DNA of 64,000 nt, taken from Aurelia coerulea. Its lineage: Eukaryota > Cnidaria > Scyphozoa > Semaeostomeae > Ulmaridae. Both the position numbers and the translations under genes were made by a program. The notes under the pieces are model-generated. The model did no database searches, was not told the origin of the DNA, and saw only the letters and a list, made by a program, of their open reading frames with translations. Positions 1-13,400 of this stretch are shown here, one piece after another. The stretch covers positions 21,970,501-22,034,500 of the forward strand of contig CM076944.1 of assembly GCA_039566865.1 (NCBI GenBank), read 5' to 3'. Numbering within the stretch: position 1 is the first letter of the stretch; each line of letters opens with the position of its first letter.

Positions 1-1085
1 AATTTCTCCAATGTTATTCGGCCTATCGAAAAGCGGTAAAAAGGATGTTGTTCTGTATAATCTGGGCAATAATGGAAAGATGTATAAATCGCAATGTTTC
101 CGTTAACCCTGGTTTCGCAAATCCTTGTTCAAATCTTTTTGCTAATTTCAGAAAAGTGGATTTATCTCCAAAACTACTCGAAAAATTTTCGATTTTTTTT
201 CGTCCCATCTTTAGCTAGGTTGTTGATCTACAACTTTGATTGAAAAAGCTAGGCTAGATTTCCTGCAATCGAATTTCGTATTTCTGTTTACTTTTCGACA
301 GCGAAATGGAGAAACCTTGGTCAACAGATTACCATGCTATGAAGCACGCTTGCAACAGCTCAGGCTTGAAATAACTTTCAGAAGTTTTTCCATTGGCAAA
401 CAAATGAACGTCATCTTTTGGGAATACCATACGCAGGTCTCAAAAGACATCCTTAGTGCGCTTGTAAAAGTATCATTTGCATCTATTGATTAAAAATTAC
501 TGACTTTTACCAGCAACTTCATGAAACCATGCTTTGAGTGTCTTTCGAGACTTTTGTAAGCATTTACAGATTATCAATTTCTTTTAGAGTCCACAATGAG
601 CATAGATCTTAGATGAAGAACTAATTTTTTTGCAAAAACATTCTATGGGCGTTCAAATCGTTCTGCATGGGCTAAACTGTTGACCAACACTTTTCCCCTT
701 CGATGTCGAAAAGTAAACAGAAATACGAAATTCGATTGCAGGAAATCTAGCCTAGCTTCTTCAATCAGACTTGGCAAAGTTGTAGATCAACTACTTAGCT
801 AATGATGGAGCGAAAAAAATCGAAACTTTTTCGAGTAGTTTTGGAGGTAAATCCACTTTTCTGAAATCAGCAAAAAGATTTGAGCAAGGATTTGCGAAGC
901 CAGGGTTGACGGAAACATTGCGATTTATACATCTTTCGATTGCCCAGATTATACAGAACAACATCCTTTTTACCACTTTTCGATAGACCGAATAATATTG
1001 GAGAAATTAACTGTTTTTTTGAGGAGAGTGGTTTTGCGAAACGGCATCTCGCTGTGCACTAGAGCGGAAAGCAGAGTTACCTTAA
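1..1085. mobile_element. TTAA-type foldback element, copy 1 (5' truncated by window edge)
   Basis: Positions 1 to about 340 are the inverted complement of about 660 to 1,085, so the element is a giant hairpin with an unlike centre. The right end reads GCAGAGTTACCTTAA and stops at TTAA (1,082-1,085). The same sequence occurs complete at 16,958-18,124. No transposase reading frame is visible; ORFs inside are arm shadows. TTAA targets are known for the piggyBac and Kolobok superfamilies; assignment to either is inference. Confidence 0.85.
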
Positions 1086-1378
1086 GAGGGTATACCTGGA
1101 TTAAATTGGCCATATAGCATCTCAAGAGATAGCGAATTTTTTAGCAGATCTGCAAGAGTGTGATGTCTGAAATTAATTGAAGCTCTCAGTTATGGAGTTA
1201 TCTTACCAAGAAGCCCATTCATTCTATCAATGTTTAACCAAACGTTGAACGATGTTTTTGGGGCACCGTGTAGCTTATAAACAAATTTTGTGCTAGATTG
1301 AGGAATGTTAGCGATCTACCTATACCTATAATTGGTACATAAATACAAACAACGAAGGTTAGTTGATTGAATACAAAC

Positions 1379-1434
1379 CTGCTTCGCGTGCTTTTGGGTC
1401 GTCTGGCAACGGAGGAAGAACCACTGTGCAGAGA
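1379..1434 (-). CDS. MYO10: MYO10-like exon 28 in window: PH3 strand region
   Basis: Last exon seen in the window. Acceptor TTTCAG ends at 1,435 and donor GTTTGT starts at 1,378. It completes a split Ser codon and reads [18 protein letters not shown], matching the SLCSVVPPDEK stretch of MYO10 PH3. It ends one base into a codon, so the coding sequence must continue before position 1. Confidence 0.85.
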
Positions 1435-4400
1435 CTGAAAGACAAATGATTTTTCATAAAATAGATTCTTGCACGTTCATTCAATTTCCATTTCTTGCAT
1501 AGTCAATTTCCATTCCAAATTTACTAAAGGAAGCCGCCAGAGAAGAAAAATTACCATTGATGAAAAGAGCAATTTCGGCTGCCTCAGCAAGTCGCAGGAG
1601 AGGACTGTTGCAGGCTGATAAGATACTGAAATCATCGAAAGGAAAGATGAAACTTTAGTGGTGGTACCGTAAGAGCTCTTTTAAACCCCCCCGGGGGGGG
1701 CTTATCTAATTTCGGACACTATAGAGGGGGCTTGAAAGAGAGAGGGGGCTTATTAGAGAGGAGGGCTTAGTCACAAACTCAAATGACAAGGATATATATA
1801 AAAGCCTTTCAGTTCTGTTACCCCATATTTTGCGGATTCAATATACAACTTTACGAGTCAGATACATAAATTCGACACACTTTTATCCCAAGCCTCCTCA
1901 TAGTTAACATGCAAACTTGTTTAGCTAAATAAATGGAAAATCTTTCGTAGTTTCTGGAATTTTGTATCAATGGGGGGGGGGGCTAATATAGAGGGGGAGA
2001 CTTATAACAATTTTAGTTTAGAGGGGAGGGGCTTATTAGAGAGGGGGGCTTAATAGAGAAAGGGGTTAAATAGAGCTTTTACGGTAGTTCTTCAAACCTG
2101 ATGATGTAAATGACGATCCTAATATTTTTCAAGTACCAACGTGGTAGTGATACCGGAGGAAGCCAATTCAGATGATTCTTCTCTTGTAAGGTAAGGATCA
2201 CAAATACTCAGCCATTCAGGAGCGGATTTAGAGGGTGGCGAAGGTCGCTCAAGCCACGGTCAGATTTTCAAGGATATAATTATTCTCCGACATCCTATGA
2301 AAATCACTAAAAGATGTTTACATTAACATATATCCAAATCACCGTTAAAATTGTCTCCACATGACTCAAAAGCGAGCACTTATCTCATTCAATTCAATGA
2401 ATAAATTTTCATAACAAAATTTACACACTCACCTGGCCACCTTGCATCTAGCGCCAATCTATTGATTCCAAGTTCATGTCAAATTTCAGATGTAGATTAC
2501 GACATGCGAAAGTTAATTAGAAATGAAAAAAAAGTGCTACTATTAAGTAAGTTAAAACTGACACAAGATTAAGTCGAATTCAAGCTTTGGCCAAATAAGA
2601 ATATCAAATACCTGTTTAAGATAACCGATCCAAGTTTTGCGGAATTCTTTTCCGGTGTCTTGTATATGTCGAGAGAGTTGCTTGTGAGTATAAACCATCT
2701 ACAAAGAAACAACCACGAATATGACGTGAAACGAAAGATGAGAATTCATTGACTTCATAAGACTATCTTGAAAAACAGCACATAATCATTCAAGATCGGA
2801 GGTGTCAATAGACGAGATAGGTTGCAGGGGTGCTCTCCCCGATTAGTTTATCCACTGAGAGAGCTCCTTCTTAGGAAATTCCCCTCAATAAAAATTTATA
2901 ATTTTCTATAATATCTAACGTTTAGCCTGTGCGTTGCCTCTTGTAATCTTGCTATAATTTTAGTTAGTTATTGTATGTTTAAAGATTTTCGTATGTAGTG
3001 GAATTTCAAAATGACACTTAACTGAATTGAGGTGTTAGGATGTCACATCTCGCCAACACGCCAATTCCAGTTGTGCATTTCTTGCAAAATGTGGATAAAA
3101 GTTCGTGCAGTTTGTATCACAAATGCATAATGTACACAACTCTACGAAAAAAGAAACAATATAAGTAATAATGAGTCAAGTGACTCCTCGACATAAAAAC
3201 AACTGACCTTCGTTTTGGTCGTGCTCCTTCTCCTTGACCAGCTCGCATCAACCAACCTACAAATGATCAATATGAAAATGCGATGAAAAGTTTATGAAAA
3301 ATCAACAGAAGTTCAATAAGATCGATTGTTGCTAGATAAACTTTTAAAGCCGAAACTTGACCATTCTCTTCTGTAGATGTACTGTTTTGCTCTGAAGAAT
3401 TATTACGTTCTCATCAGTGTCATTTCCGATCTATGTTTCCTATGGCTTAAAATTAATCACAACTTGTATCAATAATAGAGTCACATCACGCCCTAACTGC
3501 CAACGATAGTAACAACGTCTAGAACAATGCTCTTTTGCTACATATTAATTCTAAGTAAAAAAATCGAATCAAAATAAGAGTCAATGTAAACAGAGTGTTG
3601 CATTTTGGTTTTGAAAGGAAGCTACGGGAAAAGGCTGTCAGTTAAATATTCATTTTAGAAAGCAGAGATCTTAATACACCACAGCTAAAAGTTGAACAAC
3701 TTAATTGAGGAGAAAGACTTAGGCCCCACTCATTAGGTTACATACCTTTCTCGATGGCAATAGTGGTTCCTTCTTCTTGTTGCCTTTCTTTCGAAGTTTC
3801 AAGAGCTATAAATGCGAGAGAAGCAGTCACTCTATTGCTTACAGTCATACTTTGCACACCAGTTATTTGTTGAAAGGAGCAAGACGCGCACGTTTGGGAA
3901 GCGGCATACACTAACAGAAATAAGCTGGTTTTAGAAGTACTTTATAGAACCCTAGGGTATTTGAAGGCCAAGAGGTACTCTCGTGTATTCTGCAGTACCC
4001 TATAGGGTACTTTGAGGGTATTCTAGAAAACCCTAGGGTACTTCAGGTCAAAAGGGTACTTCAAAGCAAGACTTATGACGATGAGTCTCCCGTTTCCCTG
4101 TGCTCTTTGACTTGATGATGGCGCTTCGGTCAACAGAGAGCGACAACAACAGTGGAGCGACAACAACAACAACAATTCAACTCAATTAGATGAGCGTAAC
4201 TAGAGGGTCCTTATGTAGTGAGGCTACTTCAAAGCCCCCTTGTGATTCCAAATATCACGTGACTTACGGAAAGCGTTCGAAAATGGAATCAATTCGCGTT
4301 CTTTACTTCTCTTTAGGACGGTTGAATTTTGAAGTTTTGTTGCTGCGGCGAAGGTTTGATGGAAAGAAGAGAAAGAAGCAGCGACAGTATTGTGGAAAAG

Positions 4401-7400
4401 GTAAGATTTAATTGGAGATCAGGATAATGATGTCGTTTGCAATTGGGGTGAGCTTACGCCTTGTACTAAAGAACCACATCTTCAGGTTCAACAACAAACT
4501 GTACAAGCAGACGAAAGGAGGAGCCATTGGAGTTGGTGTAGCAGGCGATGTTGCAAACGTTTTCATGATCTGGTGGGATAGAAGACTAAATGAAATGCTC
4601 CAACGAAACGGAATTGAATTGCAGCTATATTCACGCTATGTCGACGACATAAACATCGTAGCAAAGGCAATCCGGCATAAACCAGAAGAATCAAAGGACA
4701 AGGCAACCATGACCAAGATCAAAGAAATTGCAAATGGCATACATGAAAGCATCAAGGTAACAATCGACTTTCCCTTAAAGCACGAAAATGATAGGATGCC
4801 TGTGCTAGATATAGAGCAATGGATTGCGCCTGTAAAGTGCGGGAATACAACCAAATTTCAAGTCCTGCATTCACACTTCATGAAACCAATTGCTAGCAAA
4901 CATGTCATCAATAAAAATTCTGCCCTATCTCAAGAAACCAAGATAAATATCCTTGTGGCTGATCTTGTCAGAATCATGCGCAATATCTCGCCACTTTGTT
5001 GCAGCACTGAGAGAACTGAGCATGTCCAACAATTCGTAAACCGCTTGCAGTTCTCAGGGTATCCACAAAAGGACAGAATAACGATTTTTCAGAAAGCAAA
5101 TCAAAAATATAAGAGAATTGTTGAGAATGATAACAAGGGAAAATGTCCAATGTATAGAGGGAAATTCTGGAACAGGCAAATAAGAGATGAGGAAAAGAGC
5201 AAGAAACGAAACACATGGTTTGCAAAAGGAGGTTTTGAAACAGTTCTTTTCGTGGATGCTACGCCTGGTAGCGAACTAGCAAAGGAATGCAGAACAATTA
5301 TGAAAGAAGCAGAACTAAAGATAAGGGTTGTGGAGAGGTCAGGAAATCTCTTGAAGAGATATCTAGCAAGATCAGATCAATTTAAATTACCTAATTGTGA
5401 CAGTGAAGAATGCCCTGTGTGCAAGATAAATCCAACTCTAAACTGCAAAACCAGAGATGCCGTATACGAAATTAAATGTTCTTGTGGAGAAAGCTACATT
5501 GGAGAAACAGCACGCAGCTTGGGAGAAAGGTGCAATGAGCACATCAAGAAATTTGAAAGAAGAGAGAACTCGTCTGTCTTCCATCAGTATATGCTTGAAA
5601 AACACAACGGAGTAAAACAAGCACTTTCTGTAAAGCTTTTAAGAACATGTCAAAACGACGCAATGCTAAGGCAAGTAACAGAGGCGACGTACATCCATGC
5701 GGAGAATCCAGAACTGGACGCTAAGGAGGAATGGAGAAATTCGAACGTTCCTAGAACTCGATTTGATCAAAGATCAAACGAATCGAACATTATCGGCAAC
5801 TGGCAAGCTATCGATTCGACTCATTAACTCACTGATGAGGCTGCCGATGGGCAGCGAAATATTTGAGGTAACAATGTCAGTTTTTAAAGTTAGATAATTG
5901 CGCGTGTCTTAAAACAATGGTCACCAAAACAAAATTACCGAATTTCAACTTGTCGTTCAAGACACGGGATCAACTGAAAGATTTAGGAAAAAAATCTCAC
6001 AACGCAATAAGATTTAATTAATTTATATCAACCGAAATGAAGTTTATTTGAGCGCAATTGTTTCATTAACTTTATCTGAAATAGGGAGAAAGTCTCCCGA
6101 GAAAGCTAGCGACGGGTCTTTCGAGACTAGTGAGCAAAATTCATCTTTGTGAAATTTTTACCTTGGGTTTTGGCTCATGTCCTGTCTCTTTCAAAACATT
6201 ATCTGGCTGAAGAGACATCGACAGTTGAGCGAATGCTATTGCCAGGATCTCGGGTACATAACATAGGCCTAAGGCAGCAAGAAACACTTCTAATTCGTGC
6301 GTTTTGTCTTGGAAATAGTATTCTCGACCTGACCTCTAGCTTCTTTGCATTTTCAAAGATTTTCATTGATGACACTGCAGTCTTGCCTTTCCTAGTTTTT
6401 AATTTCTTGAATCAACATTAGGCGAGCCTGCCTAGCATTTCCTACAAGCAATGTTTTGGTAAGAAACTGTTTCGAAGAAGAAGTTGTGCAGATCTGCAGA
6501 TATGATGGATGGGCTGAAAGGTTGAAAAACTTTTATACTTTCCCCTGAGTTCTAGACTAGATCCAAATTTAGTTCTAAGAAGCAAGTTTTTCTGAATTTT
6601 TTCGAGAATTTTTTAGTATCTTTTATTAACAAGAATTGTCACCAATAGCAAGAATAGCAAGAATTGTCACCAATAGCAGCTATGATGTATCCGCCTCAAA
6701 TTTGATCAAGGAACTACATTGGCCAACGGTTACGGAAATGATAAAATGCGAGACAGCTACTATTACATACAAAGCATTGTCAGGTCTTGCACCCGGCTAT
6801 CTTTCAAACATTTTCAAGAAAAACTCTGCGCGTGATATCAGTATGAATTTGCGGAATGCCATTGCCGATGTCCTTGTTCCAAGGATGAAAACTTGCAATG
6901 GGCAGAAAGCGATATCTTTCCGGGGTGCAAAGGCTTGGAATGAATTGCCTTTGGATGTCAAACAAGCACCCTCTCTTAGCATTTTTAAAAGTATGCTGAA
7001 GAGTAACTTGCCTCTCTCAGGCTAACTCCATTGTTTTTCATTTATTTTTTTATTTTGGATTGTAAATATAGGTAATTTGTTTGTAATTTTTAGTAATATT
7101 GTAAAGTTTGGCACGGCCCCCTGTAAAGCAATCCTCTCGATTGACGGGGCCACCGTGTAAAAATAATGAAAAATGAAATAACATCTAATTCATGTTTTGG
7201 TAATGATGTCTTTTGGATCCAAGAATCTTCTGTGGACTTTGTAGCAAATGTATTTCTGAGAATGCTATTTTCCTCAATTTGCTTGCCAGGTTTTGCACCT
7301 GTGGTGATGTTATGGATATTGAATTTATCTTGCTGTTTTCAAGAAACTGACAGTGACAGACTATCTAGAGTTGGCGAGGCAGAAATCAAAAGCAGCTCAT

Positions 7401-10400
7401 GACAAACAGAAAAATGGCACATGACAATCACATGAAAATAGCAAAATATCGTTCTGTGTTTTGAAAATTGGAAAAAAGCAATTGCAATCCTAAGGATAAA
7501 CTAGTTTTCACGAAACTTGAAGTTGCTGTGAAATACCTTTGGTAGTACTCTAAGTACCTTTAGGGGTTCTTTGAAGTACCTTTAGGAATACTATGAAGTA
7601 CCTTTTGGAGGTTCTCTGAAGTACCTTTAGAGTTGCTGTGAAATACCTTTAGTAGTACTCTGAAGTACCTTAAGGGGTTCTTTGAAGTACCTTTAGCAGC
7701 ACTCTGAAATACCTCCAGGGGTTCTTTGAAGCACCTTTAGGAATACTATGAAGTACCTTTAGGGGTTCTCTGAAGTACCTTTAGGAATACGATGAAGTAC
7801 CTTTTGGAGGTTCTCTGAAGTACCTTTAGAGTTGCTGTGAAATACCTTTAGTAGTACTCTGAAGTACCTTAAGGGGTTCTTTGAAGTACCTTTAGGAATA
7901 CTATGAAGTACCTTTAGGGGTTCTCTGAAGTACCTTTAGGAATACGATGAAGTACCTTTTGGGGGTTCTCTGAAATACCTTTTAGAGTTATGCTGTGAAA
8001 TGCCTTTAGTAGTACTCTGAAGTACCTTTAGGGGTTCTCTGAAGTACCTTTAGGAATACTATGAAGTACCTTTAGGAGTTCTCTGAAGTACCTTTAGGAA
8101 TACTATGAAGTACCTTTAGGGGTTCTCTGAAGTACCTTTAGGAATACTATGAAGTACCTTTTGGGGGTTCTCTGAAGTACCTTTAGGAATACTATGAAGT
8201 ACCTTTTGGGGTTCTTTGAAGTACCTTTAGGAATACTATGAAGTACCTTTAGGGGTTCTCTGAAGTACCTTTAGGAATACGATGAAGTACCTTTTGGGGG
8301 TTCTCTGAAGTACCTTTAGCAGCACTCTGAAATACCTCCAGGGGTTCTTTGAAGTGACTTTAGGAATACGATGAAGTACCTTTTGGGGGTTCTCTGAAGT
8401 ACCTTTAGAGTTATGCTGTGAAATGCCTTTAGTAGTACTCTGAAGTACCTTTAGGAATACCATGAAGTACCATTTGGGGGTTCTCTGAAGTACCTTTAGG
8501 AATACGATGAAGTACCTTTTGGGGGTTCTCTGAAGTACCTTTAGGAATACGATGAAGTACCTTTTGGGGGTTCTCTGAAGTACCTTTAGGAATACGATGA
8601 AGTACCTTTTGGGGGTTCTCTGAAGTACCTTTAGGAATACGATGAAGTACCTTTTGGGGGTTCTCTGAAGTACCTTTAGGAATACGATGAAGTACCTTTT
8701 GGGGGTTCTCTGAAGTACCTTTAGGAATACGATGAAGTACCTTTTGGGGGTTCTCTGAAGTACCTTTAGGAATACGATGAAGTACCTTTTGGGGGTTCTC
8801 TGAAGTACCTTTAGGAATACGATGAAGTACCTTTTGGGGGTTCTCTGAAATACCTTTAGAGTTATGCTGTGAAATGCCTTTAGTAGTACTCTGAAGTACC
8901 TTTAGGGGTTCTTTGAAGCACCTTTAGGAATACTATGAAGTACCTTTAGGGGTTCTCTGAAGTACCTTTAGGAATACGATGAAGTACCTTTTGGGGGTTC
9001 TCTGAAGTACCTTTAGCAGCACTCTAAAATACCACCAGGGGTTCTTTGAAGTACCTTTAGGAATACGATGAAGTACCTTTTGGGGGTTCTCTGAAATACC
9101 TTTAGAGTTATGCTGTGAAATGCCTTTAGTAGTACTCTGAAGTACCTTTAGGGGTTCTTTGAAGCACCTTTAGGAATACTATGAAGTACCTTTAGGGGTT
9201 CTCTGAAGTACCTTTAGGAATACGATGAAGTACCTTTTGGGGGTTCTCTGAAGTACCTTTAGCAGCACTCTGAAATACCTCCAGGGGTTCTTTGAAGTAC
9301 CTTTAGGATTACGATGAAGTACCTTTTGGGGGTTCTCTGAAGTACCTTTAGGAATACTATGAAGTACCTTTAGGGGTTCTCTGAAATACCTTTAGAGTTA
9401 TGCTGTGAAATGCCTTTAGTAGTACTCTGAAGTACCTTTAGGGGTTCTTTGAAGTACCTTTAGGAATACGATGAAGTACCTTTTGGGGGTTCTCTGAAGT
9501 ACCTTTAGAGTTATGCTGTGAAATGCCTTTAGTAGTACTCTGAAGTACCTTTAGGGGTTCTCTGAAGTAACTTTAGGAATACTATGAAGTACCTTTTGGG
9601 GGTTCTCTGAAGTACCTTTAGGATTACTATGAAGTACCTTTAGGGGTTCTCTGAAATACCTTTAGAGTTATGCTGTGAAATGCCTTTAGTAGTACTCTGA
9701 AGTACCTTTAGGGGTTCTTTGAAGTACCTTTAGGAATACGATGAAGTACCTTGAGGGGTTCTCTGAAGTACATTTCGAGTTACGCTGTGAAATGCCTTTA
9801 GTAGTACTATGAAGTACCTCCAGGGGTTCTCTGAAGTACCTTTAGGAATACCATGAAGTACCTTTTGGGGGTTCTCTGAAGTACCTTTAGGAATACGATG
9901 AAGTACCTTTTGGGGGTTCTCTGAAGTACCTTTAGGAATACGATGAAGTACCTTTTGGGGGTTCTCTGAAGTACCTTTAGGAATACGATGAAGTACCTTT
10001 TGGGGGTTCTCTGAAATACCTTTAGAGTTATGCTGTGAAATGCCTTTAGTAGTACTCTGAAGTACCTTTAGGGGTTCTCTGAAGTACCTTTAGGAATACG
10101 ATGAAGTACCTTTTGGGGGTTCTCTGAAGTACCTTTAGGAATACGATGAAGTACCTTTTGGGGGTTCTCTGAAGTACCTTTAGGAATACGATGAAGTACC
10201 TTTTGGGGGTTCTCTGAAGTACCTTTAGGAATACGATGAAGTACCTTTTGGGGGTTCTCTGAAGTACCTTTAGGAATACGATGAAGTACCTTTTGGGGGT
10301 TCTCTGAAGTACCTTTAGGAATACGATGAAGTACCTTTTGGGGGTTCTCTGAAGTACCTTTAGGAATACGATGAAGTACCTTTTGGGGGTTCTCTGAAGT

Positions 10401-13400
10401 ACCTTTAGGAATACTATGAAGTACCTTTAGGGGTTCTTTGAAGTACCTTTAGGAATACTATGAAGTACCTTTAGGGGTTCTCTGAAGTACCTTTAGGAAT
10501 ACGATGAAGTACCTTTTGGGGGTTCTCTGAAGTACCTTTAGCAGCACTCTTAAATACCTCCAGGGGTTCTTTGAAGTGACTTTAGGAATACGATGAAGTA
10601 CCTTTAGGGGTTCTCTGAAATACCTTTAGAGTTATGCTGTGAAATGCCTTTAGTAGTACTCTGAAGTACATTTAGGGGTTCTTTGAAGTACCTTTAGGAA
10701 TACTATGAAGTACCTTGAGGGGTTCTCTGAAGTACATTTCGAGTTACGCTGTGAAATGCCTTTAGTAGTACTCTGAAGTACCTCCAGGGGTTCTCTGAAG
10801 TACCTTTAGGAATACCATGAAGTACCTTTTGGGGGTTCTCTGAAGTACCTTTAGAGTTGCTGTGAAATACCTTTAGTAGTACTCTGAAGTACCTTTAGGG
10901 GTTCTTTGAAGTACCTTTAGGAATACCATGAAGTACCATTTGGGGGTTCTCTGAAGTACCTTTAGGAATACGATGAAGTACCTTTTGGGGGTTCTCTGAA
11001 GTACCTTTAGGAATACGATGAAGTACCTTTTGGGGGTTCTCTGAAGTACCTTTAGGAATACGATGAAGTACCTTTTGGGGGTTCTCTGAAATACCTTTAG
11101 AGTTATGCTGTGAAATGCCTTTAGTAGTACTCTGAAGTACCTTTTGGGGGTTCTCTGAAGTACATTTAGGAATACGATGAAGTACCTTTTGGGGGTTCTC
11201 TGAAGTACCTTTAGGAATACGATGAAGTACCTTTTGGGGGTTCTCTGAAGTACCTTTAGGAATACGATGAAGTACCTTTTGGGGGTTCTCTGAAGTACCT
11301 TTAGGAATACGATGAAGTACCTTTTGGGGGTTCTCTGAAGTACCTTTAGGAATACGATGAAGTACCTTTTGGGGGTTCTCTGAAGTACCTTTAGGAATAC
11401 GATGAAGTACCTTTTGGGGGTTCTCTGAAATACCTTTAGAGTTATGCTGTGAAATGCCTTTAGTAGTACTCTGAAGTACCTTTAGGGGTTCTTTGAAGCA
11501 CCTTTAGGAATACGATGAAGTACCTTTTGGGGGTTCTCTGAAGTACCTTTAGCAGCACTCTGAAATACCTCCAGGGGTTCTTTGAAGTACCTTTAGGAAT
11601 ACGATGAAGTACCTTTTGGGGGTTCTCTGAAGTACCTTTAGGAATACTATGAAGTACCTTTAGGGGTTCTCTGAAATACCTTTAGAGTTATGCTGTGAAA
11701 TGCCTTTAGTAGTACTCTGAAGTACCTTTAGGGGTTCTTTGAAGTACCTTTAGGAATACGATGAAGTACCTTTTGGGGGTTCTCTGAAGTACCTTTAGAG
11801 TTATGCTGTGAAATGCCTTTAGTAGTACTCTGAAGTACCTTTAGGGGTTCTCTGAAGTAACTTTAGGAATACTATGAAGTACCTTTTGGGGGTTCTCTGA
11901 AGTACCTTTAGGATTACTATGAAGTACCTTTAGGGGTTCTCTGAAATACCTTTAGAGTTATGCTGTGAAATGCCTTTAGTAGTACTCTGAAGTACCTTTA
12001 GGGGTTCTTTGAAGTACCTTTAGGAATACGATGAAGTACCTTTTGGGGATTCTCTGAAGTACCTTTAGGAATACGATGAAGTACCTTTTGGGGGTTCTCT
12101 GAAGTACCTTTAGGAATACGATGAAGTACCTTTTGGGGGTTCTCTGAAGTACCTTTAGGAATACGATGAAGTACATTTTGGGGGTTCTCTGAAGTACCTT
12201 TAGGAATACGATGAAGTACCTTTTGGGGGTTCTCTGAAGTACTTTTAGGAATACGATGAAGTACCTTTTGGGGGTTCTCTGAAGTACCTTTAGGAATACG
12301 ATGAAGTACCTTTTGGGGGTTCTCTGAAGTAACTTTAGGAATACGATGAAGTACCTTTTGGGGGTTCTCTGAAATACCTTTAGAGTTATGCTGTGAAATG
12401 CCTTTAGTAGTACTCTGAAGTACCTTTAGGGGTTCTTTGAAGCACCTTTAGGAATACTATGAAGTACCTTTTGGGGGTTCTCTGAAATACCTTTAGAGTT
12501 ATGCTGTGAAATGCCTTTAGTAGTACTCTGAAGTACCTTTACGGGTTCTTTGAAGTACCTTCAGGAATACTATGAAGTACCTTTAGGGGCGAGTTACGCT
12601 GTGAAATGCCTTTAGTAGTACTTTGAAGTACCTTTAGGGGTTCTTTGAAGTACCTTTAGGAATACTATGAAGTACCTCCAGGGGTTCTCTGAAGTAACTT
12701 TAGGAATACGATGAAGTACCTTTTGGGGGTTCTCTGAAGTAACTTTAGGAATACGATGAAGTACCCTTTGGGGGTTCTCTGAAGTACCTTTAGGAATACG
12801 ATGAAGTACCTTTTGGGGGTTCTCTGAAGTACCTTTAGAGTTACGCTGTGAAATGCCTTTAGTAGTACTCTGAAGTACCTTTAGGGGTTCTTTGAAGTAC
12901 CTTTAGGAATACTATGAAGTACCTCCAGGGGTTCTCTGAAGTAACTTTAGGAATACGATGAAGTACCTTTTGGGGGTTCTCTGAAGTACCTTTAGGAATA
13001 CGATGAAGTACCTTTTGGGGGTTCTCTGAAGTACCTTTAGAGTTATGCTGTGAAATGCCTTTAGTAGTACTCTGAAGTACCTTTAGGGGTTCTTTTAAGT
13101 ACCTTTAGGAATACTTCGAAGTACCTCCAGGGGTTCTCTGAAGTAACTTTAGGAATACGATGAAGTACCTTTTGGGGGTTCTCTGAAGTACCTTTAGGAA
13201 TACGATGAAGTACCTTTTGGGGGTTCTCTGAAGTACCTTTAGGAATACGATGAAGTACCTCCAGGGGTTCTCTGAAGTACCTTTAGGAATACTATGAAGT
13301 ACCTTTAGAGTTACGCTGTGAAATGCCTTTAGTAGTACTCTGAAGTACCTTTAGGGGTTCTTTGAAGTACCTTTAGGAATACTATGAAGTACCTTTAGAG

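Noticed and set aside
2420..2480. Possible PH3 exon with donor GTGAGT
   Set aside because: The text (LALDARWP) does not fit PH3 here, and exons 27 and 28 join directly in phase and match the family across the junction.
5832..5859. Active hammerhead ribozyme after the PLE
   Set aside because: Stem II is one base out of register and no stem I or III of reasonable length was found; kept only as a motif-level observation.
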